DNA of 62,840 nt. Origin: JAAAPF01 sp964481035 (GTDB lineage: Bacteria; Pseudomonadota; Alphaproteobacteria; Geminicoccales; Geminicoccaceae). The notes under the pieces were generated by a model. The model was given only the letters and a program-made list of their open reading frames with translations, was not told where the DNA came from and ran no database searches. Each line of letters begins with the position of its first letter. Positions within the stretch are counted from its first letter, which is position 1. Positions 41,341 to 50,426 of this stretch are shown piece after piece. The DNA lies in assembly GCA_964481035.1 (NCBI GenBank), contig CAYZSE010000002.1, forward strand, positions 1 through 62,840. Reading direction: 5' to 3'. Made by a program: the position numbers and the translations under genes.

Positions 41341-43438
41341 CTACACCTGACCCAGCGTGCGGATGCGCGCCTTCGGATGGATCTCGTTCTGCGAGAGGAT
41401 CACGGTCGCCGGGCGGAACCGCTCGATCATCGCGCGGACGTAGGGCCGCAGCGTCGGCGTCGTGACGAGGACCGGCAGTTCGCCCTTCTGCGCTTGCTGC
41501 TCGAACTGCTCGCGGACCGCGCGGACGAAGCGATGCAGCTCCGAGGGCGGCATGGCGAGCTGGCGCTCGTGGCCGGGGCCGGGCTCCACCAGCGCGTCGG
41601 CGAAAGCGCTCTCCCACTCCGGCGACAGCGTCAGCACCGGGATGTAGCCGGCTTCAGAGGTGGCGTCGCGGCTGATCTGGCGGGCGAGCTTGCCGCGCAC
41701 GTACTCGATCATCACCGTCGTGCTCTGGGTGCTGCCGGCGATGTCGCTCAGCGCCTCGAGGATCAACGGCAGATCGCGGATCGAGATCCGTTCGGCCAGC
41801 AGCCCCTGGAGCACGCGCTGGATGCCACCGGTGCTCATGCGTGACGGGACCAGATCGCCCAAGAGACGCTGATAGGGCTCGGCGAGCTCGCCCAGCAGCT
41901 GCTGGGTCAAGGCATAGCTCAAGAGATCGGGGAGGTTGTCCTTCACGACCTCGGTCAAGTGGGTCGTGACCACGGTCGAGGGCTCGACGATCGTCAGGCC
42001 TTGGCTCTGCGCGGTCTGGCGCAGCTGCCGCCCGATCCAGGCGGCGTCGAGACCGAAGGTCGGCTCCTGGGTCGCCTCGCCGGGCAGCGTGATCGGCCGG
42101 CCCTGGGGGTCCATGACCATCAGCATGGTGGGCCGGACCTCGCCGCGCGCGGTCTCCATCTCCTTGAGGCGGACGACGTAGGTGTTGGCCGGGAGCTGCA
42201 GGTTGTCCTGGATGCGCACCGGCGGCATGAGGAAGCCCAGGTCGTGGGCGAGCTGCCGGCGCAGGGCCTTGACCTGGTCGGGCAGTGAGGTGGCGTCGCC
42301 GGCCTTGATGAGCTGCAACAGGCCATAGCCGAGCTCGAGCCGCAGCGTGTCCATGGCGAGCTGCGCGCCGATGGCCTCTTCCGCCGGCGCCGAGCCCTTG
42401 CCGTCGCCCGCGCGCGCCGGGGCGCCGTCGTTCGTGCCCGTGCCGTTCTCCGTCCCTTCCCGGTCGTCACGCACCGCCTTGCGCCGGCGCGCCCAGGCGA
42501 CGCCGCCGCTGAGCCCCGCCAGCGCCAGGAACGGCAGCGGCGGCAGGCCCGGCAGGAGGGCGAGGGTGGCGAGCAGGCCGGCGGTGACCTGGAGGGTGCG
42601 GGGGTTGGCGCCGAACTGGCGGGCCAGCGCCGTGTCGACCCGGCCGCCGACGCCGGCCTTGGAGACGAGCAGGCCCGCGCCCATCGAGACGATGAGTGCG
42701 GGGATCTGCGACACCAGGCCGTCGCCCACCGTCAAGAGCGTGTAGCTCTGGGCCGCGTCGCCGACGCTGATGCCCATCTGGCCGACGCCGATGACGAGGC
42801 CGCCGACGAGGTTGATGGCGGTGATCAGGATGCCGGCGATGGCGTCGCCGCGGACGAACTTGGCAGCACCGTCCATCGCGCCGAAGAAGGCGCTCTCCTC
42901 CTCGAGATGGGTACGCCGCTGGCGCGCCTGGGCCTCGTCGATGAGGCCGGCGGAGAGATCGGCGTCGATCGCCATCTGCTTGCCGGGCATGGCGTCGAGG
43001 GAGAACCGCGCTGCGACCTCGGCGATCCGGCCCGAGCCCTTGGTGATGACCACGAAGTTGACGATCACCAGGATGGTGAAGACGATCATCCCGATGACGA
43101 AGTTGCCCTGCATGACGAAGCCGCCGAAGGCCTGGATGACCTGGCCGGCGGCGTCGGGGCCTTCGTGCCCGTCGGCGAGGATCAGACGGGTCGAGGCGAG
43201 GTTGAGGGCGAGCCGCAGCATCGTCGCGAGCAACAGCACGGTGGGGAAGCTCGAGAAGTCGAGCGGCTCCTCGATGAAGAGGGCCGTGAAGAGCACCATC
43301 ACCGCGAAGCCGATCGAGATCGCCAGCAGCATGTCGAGCACGAAGCTCGGCATCGGCAGGATCAAGACCACGAGGATGCCGATGACGCCCAGGGCCAGCG
43401 CGATGTCGCGCTGCCCCGAAAGACGCTCGAGCCAGCCG
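41341..43438 (-). CDS. flhA: flagellar export gate protein FlhA (N-terminus lost in a gap)
   Basis: The visible product is about 698 residues. It opens GWLERLSGQRDIALALGVIGILVVLILPMPSF at the edge of the N run and continues in frame. The FHIPEP-type region is represented by RLALNLASTRLIL, GNFVIGMIVFTILVIVNFVVITKGSGRIAEVAARFSLDAMPGKQMAIDADL and LVSQIPALIVSMGAGLLVSK. About seven or eight transmembrane helices precede the cytoplasmic FlhAC domain, which ends QNEIHPKARIRTLGQV. It is the gate of the flagellar type III export apparatus. Only a short N-terminus is missing. It lies between flbD and flhF. Confidence 0.95.
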
Positions 43439-43538
43439 NNNNNNNNNNNNNNNNNNNNNNNNNNNNNNNNNNNNNNNNNNNNNNNNNNNNNNNNNNNNNN
43501 NNNNNNNNNNNNNNNNNNNNNNNNNNNNNNNNNNNNNN
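43439..43538. other. assembly gap between flbD and flhA, real missing sequence
   Basis: 100 N without duplicated flanks. The upstream gene lacks its C-terminal third and flhA lacks its N-terminus. Judging from family lengths, several hundred bases must be missing, and the 100 N is a placeholder. Confidence 0.85.
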
Positions 43539-44581
43539 GCGCGGTGCAGGCAGTTCTCGAGCTCGCGGACGTTGCCGGGCCAGCCGTGGGCCTCGAGCCG
43601 GCGGATCGCCGCGGCGGTCAGCTGCAAGGCGCCGAGGCCGTTGAGGGCCGCATACTTGCCGGCGAAGTGCCGGGCGAGCTCGGCGATGTCGGCGGGGCGC
43701 GACCGCAGCGGCGGGATCTCGAGCGGCACGACGTTGAGGCGGAACATCAGGTCCTCGCGGAACGTGCCGGCCCTGACCGCCTGCTCGAGGTCGCGGTTGG
43801 TGGTCGCCAGCACGCGGATGTCGACGGGCACGGGCTTGGTGCCGCCGACCCGGTCGATCTCGCGCTCCTGCAGGGCACGCAGGAGCTTGGCCTGCAGGCG
43901 CGGGTCCATCTCGCTCACCTCGTCGAGGAGCAGCGTGCCGCCGTTGGCCTCCTCGAACTTGCCGACGCGCCGCGCGGCGGCGCCGGTGAACGCCCCCTTC
44001 TCGTGGCCGAACAGCTCGCTCTCGAGGAGCGCCTCGGGAATGGCGGCGCAGTTCAAGGAGACGAAGGGGCCGTGCGCGCGCTTGCTATGGGCATGGACGA
44101 AGCGCGCGATGACCTCCTTGCCGACCCCGCTCTCGCCGCTGATGAGCACGCTCGCCTCGGCCGGCGCCACCCGACGGGCGAGCTCGACGACCTCGCGCAT
44201 GGCTGGATCGGCGCCGATGAGCCCGACGTTCTCGCCGCTCGCCGCGGCGATAATCGCCGCGATGAGATCCTCCTCGGGGGGCAGCGGCAAGAACTCCGCC
44301 GCACCCGCGCGGATCGCCTGGACGGCGGTGCGGGCGTCGGTGCCGATGCCGTAGGCGATCACCGGCACGAAGATTCGCTCGGCGCGCAGACGCTCGACCA
44401 TTTGGCCGATCGCGCTCTCCGCCGGCAGCCAGAGCTGGTCGGCGCCGCGCCCGGAGCGCAGCTCGGCGAGCGCCGCCGGCGCCGTCGGCACGGTCCGGGC
44501 TCGGCCGCCGCGCTTGGCGGCGATCGCCACAGCCTTGGCCACCAGGGGCTCGTTGTCGCTCTGCACCAAAAGCCGCATCAT
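43539..44581 (-). CDS. flbD: sigma-54-dependent flagellar regulator FlbD (C-terminus lost in a gap)
   Basis: 347 residues visible. A short receiver-like N-terminal domain is followed by a sigma-54 activation AAA+ domain. Walker A is ISGESGVGKEVIARFVH, and the sigma-54 contact loop is ELFGHEKGAFTGA. Walker B is GGTLLLDEVSEM, followed by VLATTNRDL and the R-finger region FREDLMFRLNVVPLEIPPLR. It ends HGWPGNVRELENCLHR at the gap, so the HTH is missing. FlbD activates late flagellar genes from sigma-54 promoters; one such promoter is at 53851. GAGGATGCG precedes the ATG. Confidence 0.92.
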
Positions 44582-44588
44582 CGCATCC

Positions 44589-44921
44589 TCAGTCGCGCGC
44601 CTGCTGGTCGCCCTTGATGATCTCGGTCATCGTCACCGACAGATGCCCGTCGTCGATGATGACCTCGCCCCGGGCGACGAGGCGGTTGTTCACGTAGATG
44701 TCGACCGGCTCGCCGACCTTGCGGTCGAGCTCGACGACCGCACCGCGACCGAGCCGCAGCAGCTGGCTAACCGGCATGGACGTCCGGCCGAGCACGGCGG
44801 CGAGCTGCACGGGCACGTCGTAGACCGCCGAGAGATCGGCCGGCGGCGACGTTTCCGCGGGCTTCGCCGGCGCGGCCTCGTTCATGGCGGGCGCCGGCGT
44901 GGTTTGCGGTTCATGGGCCAT
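44589..44921 (-). CDS. fliN: flagellar motor switch protein FliN
   Basis: A 110-residue C-ring protein. An N-terminal Pro/Ala-rich tail precedes the SpoA domain (YDVPVQLAAVLGRTSMPVSQLLRLGRGAVVELDRKVGEPVDIYVNNRLVARGEVIIDDGHLSVTMTEII, given here only to mark residues about 38-103). VDIYVNNRLVARGEVI is diagnostic. It binds FliM and FliH and helps switch rotation. The ATG at 44921 overlaps the fliH end by 11 bp; a longer open frame is a shadow of fliH. Confidence 0.93.
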   Translation of the reverse strand: MAHEPQTTPAPAMNEAAPAKPAETSPPADLSAVYDVPVQLAAVLGRTSMPVSQLLRLGRGAVVELDRKVGEPVDIYVNNRLVARGEVIIDDGHLSVTMTEIIKGDQQARD

Positions 44922-45711
44922 CGGCAGCATCCAGAGGCTCGGGTGTCGTGGGTGAAGGCGTGTCGCGGGCACTGCGCTCGGCGAGCCAGCCGGCACAGCG
45001 CGCTACCGCGTCGGCGATGCGTTCGTCGGGGCTGTGGCGCGCCTCCCCCGCATGCCAGCGGACGCGGGCGTCGCCGGGGCCGAGGGCGGCATCGCCGACG
45101 ACGGCGCAGCCGCGCCGCCCGCGTGGCGGGTCGCCCGCGCATCCGTGCAGGGCGCCGAGGGCTTCGACGAGATCGGGGTGCACCGCGATCTCGAGGTCGT
45201 CGGGCCGGCCGAGCCGCGCCAGGAGATCGTCGAGCGCAACTTTGAGGTCGTCGAGCGGGCGCGCCCGCAGCGCCTCGGGAACCACGTGCCGGGCGATCGT
45301 CTCGGCCAGAGCGAGGATGAGGTCGGCGTCGGCCGCGTCCCGCGCTCGGCGCCGCTCGGTCTCCGCGGCCAGGGCGCTGGCGATGGCCTCCGCCGCGGCG
45401 GCCTGGGCGCCTGCCTGGCGGTCGGCGATCTCGGCGAGGCAGGCGGTGCGGGCCTCGGTCGCCGCGGCCGCCATCAGCCCCGGCAGCTGGGCCTCGTCGA
45501 AGAGCAGCAACGCAGCTTCGCGGCCCGGTCCCGTCGCGCCGGCGACGCTCGGTGTCGGCGCGACGGGCGTTCGGTTCTCGCTTTGGGGTTGGGGCTCGGG
45601 CTCGCGCGCCGGCGCCGGCGCGGCGAGCGCCTCGGCGAGGCTCCGGCGCACGCCCTGGCCACCTCGCCGGTAGCGCCTCGTGAAGGTGACGTCGGTCTGG
45701 AACTTCGCCAT
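44911..45711 (-). CDS. fliH: flagellar assembly protein FliH-like
   Basis: A 266-residue protein at the fliH position. A Pro-rich linker (about 30-55) is followed by a long Ala-rich helical/coiled-coil region (about 75-130). The C-terminal domain has ALAETIARHVVPEALRARPLDDLKVALDDLLARLG and LEIAVHPDLVEAL, as in FliH/HrpE stator proteins. These regulate the FliI ATPase and dock it to FliN. Sequence is poorly conserved in this family, so the call rests on position plus the C-terminal pattern. Confidence 0.8.
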   Translation of the reverse strand: MAKFQTDVTFTRRYRRGGQGVRRSLAEALAAPAPAREPEPQPQSENRTPVAPTPSVAGATGPGREAALLLFDEAQLPGLMAAAATEARTACLAEIADRQAGAQAAAAEAIASALAAETERRRARDAADADLILALAETIARHVVPEALRARPLDDLKVALDDLLARLGRPDDLEIAVHPDLVEALGALHGCAGDPPRGRRGCAVVGDAALGPGDARVRWHAGEARHSPDERIADAVARCAGWLAERSARDTPSPTTPEPLDAADGP

Positions 45712-45714
45712 GGC

Positions 45715-46734
45715 TCAGAACACCAGCTGATCGTCTTTGCTGTCGGCGAGGAAGATCTCTCCCTGCGCCGCCAGCTCCTTGGCGGTGTTGACCATCGCCA
45801 TCTGGGCCTCTTCGACGTCGCGGAGACGCACCGGGCCCATCGTCTCCATCTCCTCCTTGAGCATCTTGGCGGCCCGCTCGGCCATGTTGGTGAAGAACAG
45901 GTCCTTGACCTTCTGGCTGGCGCCCTTCAAGGCGACGCCGATGCGCGCCTGGTCGACGCCGCGGAGCAGCGCGCGGACGCCGTTGCCGTCGAGCTTGACG
46001 AGATCCTCGAAGGTGAACATGAGCGCGCGGACCTTGTCCGCGGCCTCCTTGTTGCGCTGCTCGAGCATGCCGACGAACCGGCCCTCGGTGCCGCGGTCGA
46101 AAAAGTTGAAGATTTCCGCCATGACCTCGTGATTGTCGCGACGGTTGGTGCGCGCGAGGTTGCTCATGAACTCGGCACGCAGCGTCTTCTCGACGTCGGA
46201 GAGGATGTCCTTTTGGACGACCTCCATCCGCAGCATGCGCATGACGACCTCGATGGCGAAGTCGTCGGGGAGGTTGCCGAGGACGCGGGCAGCGTGATCC
46301 GGGCGGATGCGCGAAAGCACGACGGCGACGGTCTGCGGGTACTCGTTCTTGAGATAGGAGGCGAGCACCGCCTCGTTGACGTTGCCCAGCTTGTCCCAGA
46401 CGGTTCGGCCGGCGGGGCCGCGGATCTCGTCCATGATCATCTCGACCCGCTCGTCGTCGAGGAACCGGGTGAGCAGCTTCTCGGTGGTGTCGTAGGAGCC
46501 GACGATGCCGCCGGCGTGGCCCATGCGCTCGGCGAACTCCTTCAAGATCCGCTCGACGACCTCGCTGTCGACGGAGCCCAGGACGGACATGATCTGCGAC
46601 AGCTCCTTGATCTCCTCGAGATCGAGCCTGGAGAACAGGCTGCCGACCTGCTCCTCGCCGATCGCGAGCATGATGATCGCCGCCTTCTCGGGCCCGTTGA
46701 GCTTGTCGTAGTTGGTGATCGTGGACATGGACAT
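45715..46734 (-). CDS. fliG: flagellar motor switch protein FliG
   Basis: A 339-residue FliG of normal length. N-domain: LNGPEKAAIIMLAIGEEQVGSLFSRL. Middle domain: YLKNEYPQTVAVVLSRIRPDHAARVLGNLPD, containing the EHPQT-like motif as EYPQT. C-domain torque residues lie in MFTFEDLVKLDGNGVRALLRGVDQARIGVALKGAS. The end KDDQLVF is the usual alphaproteobacterial tail. It couples stator ion flow to rotor movement, located between fliF and fliH. Confidence 0.97.
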   Translation of the reverse strand: MSMSTITNYDKLNGPEKAAIIMLAIGEEQVGSLFSRLDLEEIKELSQIMSVLGSVDSEVVERILKEFAERMGHAGGIVGSYDTTEKLLTRFLDDERVEMIMDEIRGPAGRTVWDKLGNVNEAVLASYLKNEYPQTVAVVLSRIRPDHAARVLGNLPDDFAIEVVMRMLRMEVVQKDILSDVEKTLRAEFMSNLARTNRRDNHEVMAEIFNFFDRGTEGRFVGMLEQRNKEAADKVRALMFTFEDLVKLDGNGVRALLRGVDQARIGVALKGASQKVKDLFFTNMAERAAKMLKEEMETMGPVRLRDVEEAQMAMVNTAKELAAQGEIFLADSKDDQLVF

Positions 46735-46737
46735 GGG

Positions 46738-48438
46738 TCAGTCCGTCTGGAGCCACGAGCGCAGCACGCGCGTCGCGTCGTCGGGGTGGTCGTCGATGAG
46801 GCCGGTCACCCGACCGACCAGCGAGGCGCGGATCTGGCCGCGGATCTGGTTGATCTGCAGCATCTGCTCTTGCTCGTGCTCGACCTCGGCGGCGACCGCC
46901 GCGGCGCTGCCGGGCTCGATCAGCACCTGGCCGTCGTCGGTCACGGTGAGGCCGCTCTCGGTGTGCAGCGCCGGCTTGCTCGCCTCGGCCTTGGGAAAGG
47001 CGCGCCGCAGCAGCGGCCGGGCGACGAAGAGGACGACGAGCAGCGTCGCCACGAGCAGCGTGACACCCTCGCCGAAGGTCCGCCACAGCTCGCTCGCCTG
47101 CTCCAAGGGTGTCGGTGCGGGCGGCGCGCTCGGCTCGGGCTCGACGAAGGCACGGTTGACGACCTCGATCGTGTCGCCGCGCTCGGCATCGTAGCCGACG
47201 GCGCTCCGCACCAGCGTGGCGATGTCCGCGAGCTCCTCGGCGGTGCGCGGCGTGTAGACGACATCGCCGGCGGCGTTCTGCGTGTAGGCGCCGTCGACGA
47301 GCACCGCGATCGAGAGCCGTCGGACCCGTCCGCCGCTCTGGACGTGGTTGGTCACCTTCCTGGAGATCTCGAAGTTGACGGTCTCCTCGGTGCGCACCGT
47401 GCGCTCGCTGCTGGTCGGTGCCGCCGCCTCGTCCTGGGGGGCTTGCGGCAGGTTGTTCTGGACCGTCACGGCCCCGGGATCGCGGTCCTGGAGGTCGCTC
47501 TGCTCCTCGACCGTCTGCTTGCTGCGGGCGACCTGGCTCTCGGGGTCGTACTCCTCCGAGGTCGTGGTCACCTGGTCGAAGTCGATCTCGGCGTTGACGC
47601 TCACCTCGACATTGCCGCGCCCGAGCGAGCGCTCGAGCAGCGTGCGAACTCGGTCGCCGACCCGCTCCTCGAAGGTCCGCTGAAAGGCCTCGGCGCGGCC
47701 CGAGGTCAGCTTGTCGCCGTCTTCCTCGTCGCTCGCGAGCAGCTGGCCGCCGTCGTCGATCACCGTGACCTGGTCGGGCTCGAGCCACGGCACCGCGCCG
47801 GCGACGAGGTGGCGCACGGCGGTGATCTGCTCGGCGCCCATGGCGCCGCGCCGGGCGAGCGTCAAGACGACGGACGCCGAGGCCCGCGCGGTCTCGCGCT
47901 GGAACAGCTCGCGCTTGGGCTGGACGAGATGGACACGCGCCCGGCGGACCGCGTCGAGCGTGCCGATCGTCCGGGCGAGCTCGCCTTCGAGCGCCCGCAG
48001 GAGATTGACGTTGGCCTCGAACTGGGTGCTGCCGAGCAGCGAGCGCTCGTCGAAGATCTCGTAGCCGACCGCACCCGAGGCCGGCAGCCCCTCCTCGGCG
48101 AACTGCATGCGCAGGCGCAGGCGCTCGTGCTCGGGCACCAGGATCGCGGTGCCGTCGGCGGTGAGCCGGTAGGGGACGCCCACGGCGTCGAGCCGCTGGA
48201 TCACGGTCTGCGCGTCGGCCGGCTCGAGCTCGGTGAAGAGCAGGGCGTAGTCGGGGGCCATCAGCCGCATGGTCAAGAAGACGGCGAAGCCGGCGAGGCC
48301 GAGCGCGAGCCCGCCGAGCGCGGTCAGGCGCGCCGGGCCGAGGCCGCTCAGGACGACGCCGGTCCGGGCCATCGGGTTGGCCTTGACGGCCACCGCCGTG
48401 CCGGCGTCGTCTGGCTGGTCGTCGGTCGTCGCCACCAC
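46738..48438 (-). CDS. fliF: flagellar MS-ring protein FliF
   Basis: A 566-residue MS-ring protein. Two transmembrane segments (about residues 38-58, and one near 445-465) bracket a large periplasmic ring-building region (YCSS-like RBM folds). ARVHLVQPKRELF and LVAGAVPWLEPDQVTVIDD are typical. The C-terminal cytoplasmic tail binds FliG. It heads the fliF-fliG-fliH-fliN-flbD-flhA-flhF-flhG operon. A CtrA-like box lies 51 bp upstream. Confidence 0.96.
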   Translation of the reverse strand: MVATTDDQPDDAGTAVAVKANPMARTGVVLSGLGPARLTALGGLALGLAGFAVFLTMRLMAPDYALLFTELEPADAQTVIQRLDAVGVPYRLTADGTAILVPEHERLRLRMQFAEEGLPASGAVGYEIFDERSLLGSTQFEANVNLLRALEGELARTIGTLDAVRRARVHLVQPKRELFQRETARASASVVLTLARRGAMGAEQITAVRHLVAGAVPWLEPDQVTVIDDGGQLLASDEEDGDKLTSGRAEAFQRTFEERVGDRVRTLLERSLGRGNVEVSVNAEIDFDQVTTTSEEYDPESQVARSKQTVEEQSDLQDRDPGAVTVQNNLPQAPQDEAAAPTSSERTVRTEETVNFEISRKVTNHVQSGGRVRRLSIAVLVDGAYTQNAAGDVVYTPRTAEELADIATLVRSAVGYDAERGDTIEVVNRAFVEPEPSAPPAPTPLEQASELWRTFGEGVTLLVATLLVVLFVARPLLRRAFPKAEASKPALHTESGLTVTDDGQVLIEPGSAAAVAAEVEHEQEQMLQINQIRGQIRASLVGRVTGLIDDHPDDATRVLRSWLQTD

Positions 48439-48488
48439 GCGTACCTCGAGGCCGGATTGAGATCGACCCGGATGGTGCGCGCGGCCGG

Positions 48489-48503
48489 CTAAAGGATGGT
48501 TAA
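48489..48503 (-). promoter_or_regulatory. CtrA-like box upstream of fliF
   Basis: On the minus strand this is TTAA-CCATCCT-TTAG; on the plus strand it reads CTAA-N7-TTAAC. The CtrA consensus is TTAA-N7-TTAAC, so it matches at 7 of 8 core positions in a GC-rich background. It is 51 bp upstream of the fliF start, where class II flagellar promoters carry CtrA sites. Confidence 0.6.
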
Positions 48504-48507
48504 CGCG

Positions 48508-48768
48508 TCAGCGGCGATAGCGCTTGAGCCGCGTGACCCGGAGCCCCGCCATGCCGTGCCGGTCGATCATCCGCTCCCAGCCGAGGAACTCCTCGGGCGA
48601 GAGCCGGTAGCGCTCGCAGGCCTCGTCGAGGGTCAACCGCCCCTCGCGGACGGCGCCGACCACCTGCGCCTTGCGGCGGGCGACCCAGCGCTCCGTCCCC
48701 GGCGGCGGCAGGTCGCCCAGATCCGTTTCCGCGGCATCGGCCGGCGCCGCGTGCGCGCTTGCCGCCAT
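48508..48768 (-). CDS. sciP: CtrA inhibitor SciP (DUF1153)
   Basis: An 86-residue helix-turn-helix protein. LPPPGTERWVARRKAQVVGAVREGRLTLDEACERYRLSPEEFLGWERMIDRHGMAGLRVTRLKRYRR corresponds to the full SciP/DUF1153 domain (about residues 20-86). In Caulobacter SciP binds CtrA and prevents activation of its promoters after cell division. The ATG at 48768 has GAGGAG upstream; an ATG at 48786 is weaker. It sits between flgE and fliF, with CtrA-like boxes on both sides. This is strong evidence for a CtrA cell-cycle circuit. Confidence 0.92.
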   Translation of the reverse strand: MAASAHAAPADAAETDLGDLPPPGTERWVARRKAQVVGAVREGRLTLDEACERYRLSPEEFLGWERMIDRHGMAGLRVTRLKRYRR

Positions 48769-48858
48769 CGTCGTTCTCCTCGTCACCCGGCTTGTCGCCT
48801 ACCTCTTCAGTATTCCCGTAGAGAACCAAGGGAAAATGAAGCTCGTTGGTGCTTTTCA

Positions 48859-48873
48859 GTAAATATATGTTAG
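48859..48873 (-). promoter_or_regulatory. CtrA-like box upstream of sciP
   Basis: On the minus strand CTAA-CATATAT-TTAC, a 6 of 8 match to TTAA-N7-TTAA, in the most AT-rich stretch of the locus (about 48855-48875), 91 bp upstream of sciP. sciP is itself a CtrA target in Caulobacter, so the placement makes sense. Weaker than the fliF box. Confidence 0.4.
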
Positions 48874-48890
48874 CCACGAGTGATTTATCC

Positions 48891-50426
48891 TCAGCCGGCG
48901 ATGCGCAGGAGTTCTTCGAGAAGCTGATCGGCAGTGCTGATGATCTTGGAGCTGGCGGAATAGGCGCGCTGCGTGACGATCATCTTGGTAAACTCCTCGG
49001 CGATGTCGACATTCGCGGCCTCGAGGGAGGAGGGGGTGATGCCGCCGGCACCGCCGACGCCGGCGAACCGCAGATTGTATTCCCCGGCGACGTCCGTGCT
49101 CGCGTAGACGTTGCCGCTCCGCGGGTCGAGCGCCGAGGGGTTGGGGAAGGTCGCCACCGGCAGCTTGTAGAGCTTGCGCTCCTCGCCGTTGGTGAAGGAG
49201 GCGACGACGAAGCCCTCCTCGTCGATCCGCGTGCCGTTGAGCTCGCCGACCTCGGCACCGTTCTGCGTGACGAAGGCGACGTCGCTCGGGCCGGAGAACT
49301 GGCTGAGGCCCACCGTCGTGCCGATGTCGCCGAAGTCGAGCGCGATCAGGCTGTCGGCCGCGCCCGTCGCGTCCGCCCAGTCGATCGTCAGGCGATTGTT
49401 GGCCAGCGGTGTCGCCGTGTTGCGCTCGTAGAGGTCGACGACCTGGAGGCTGCCGTCGGTACTGAACGTCACCTTGCCGTTGGCCAGCATGCCGTCGGGA
49501 TAGCCGGCGGCGCCGTTCAGCAGGTCGTCGTCTGCGAACACCTCGACGTACCAGCTGTTGGCCTCGCCGTCGCCGTTGCCGGCGATGCCACCGGCCTCGG
49601 CCGGTCGCGCGAGCGTCGGGTCGTCGCGAAGGAAGGCCACCGTGACGGTCCGGGCGCGGCCGAGGCTGTCATAGATCTGGATGTCGCGGCTGAAGGTGGG
49701 TTTCTGGCCCACGCCCAGCGGCGTCGCCAGCAGCTGATCCTTCAGATACTGCGACATCGAGTGGGTCGTGCCGGTGCCGAAGGACGCGGTTGCCGCGTCC
49801 TCGGCGCCGCCGATGTCGTAGGTGCCGGGGAGCCAGGTGAACTCGTTCGGCACCGTGAGCGGGTTGTCCGGCGTGAAGTTGAGCTGGCGGGTGTCCGTCG
49901 CGTCGGAATCGAGGTTCGCGCCCAGCTCGATCCGGGTCGTCGCCGCGGCCACACCCTGGATCGTGCGCGTGTTGACCGTCTGCAGCCGGTTGATGTCGAC
50001 GATTGCTTCGTCCGAATCGAGCGCCCAGCCCTGGAGGTAGAAGCCGGACGGCGTGCGCAGGTTGCCGGCGAAGTCGGACTCGAAGGAGCCGTCGCGGGTG
50101 TAGAGCTGCTCGCCCGGAACCCCATCGGCGCCGGTCGAGCGGTTGACGACGAAGAAGCCGCTGCCGGAGATGGCGACATCGAGCGGCGACGCGCTGCTCT
50201 GGATCAAGCCCTGCTGCTCGACGTCGTAGCTGGTGAAGGCGCGCACGCCGCCGGGGCTGTAGGACTGGCTGGACGGCCGCCGCGTCACCAGGCTGGAGAA
50301 ATCGGCGACCGCGCCCTTGTAGGCGGTGGTGTTCACGTTGGCGACGTTGTCGGAGATCATGCTCATCGACTTGCTCTGGGCGGAGAGCCCGGAGACGCTC
50401 GAGTAGAGTGAACCGAAGAGGCTCAT
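48891..50426 (-). CDS. flgE: flagellar hook protein FlgE
   Basis: A 511-residue hook subunit. The N-terminal rod/hook helix motif is LYSSVSGLSAQSKSMSMISDNVANVNTTAYKG. The central D1/D2 hook domains contain VNRSTGADGVPGEQLYTRDGSF and LQVVDLYERNTATP. The C-terminal coiled-coil helix is LEAANVDIAEEFTKMIVTQRAYSASSKIISTADQLLEELLRI. Both ends match the FlgE/FlgF/FlgG family, and the length suits FlgE. Its start overlaps the flgD stop (ATGA), so flgD-flgE are coupled. Confidence 0.95.
   Translation of the reverse strand: MSLFGSLYSSVSGLSAQSKSMSMISDNVANVNTTAYKGAVADFSSLVTRRPSSQSYSPGGVRAFTSYDVEQQGLIQSSASPLDVAISGSGFFVVNRSTGADGVPGEQLYTRDGSFESDFAGNLRTPSGFYLQGWALDSDEAIVDINRLQTVNTRTIQGVAAATTRIELGANLDSDATDTRQLNFTPDNPLTVPNEFTWLPGTYDIGGAEDAATASFGTGTTHSMSQYLKDQLLATPLGVGQKPTFSRDIQIYDSLGRARTVTVAFLRDDPTLARPAEAGGIAGNGDGEANSWYVEVFADDDLLNGAAGYPDGMLANGKVTFSTDGSLQVVDLYERNTATPLANNRLTIDWADATGAADSLIALDFGDIGTTVGLSQFSGPSDVAFVTQNGAEVGELNGTRIDEEGFVVASFTNGEERKLYKLPVATFPNPSALDPRSGNVYASTDVAGEYNLRFAGVGGAGGITPSSLEAANVDIAEEFTKMIVTQRAYSASSKIISTADQLLEELLRIAG

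Noticed and set aside
45034..48492. 1152-codon plus-strand frame
   Set aside because: Antisense shadow across fliH, fliG and fliF; it crosses several real genes and has no ribosome site or domain.
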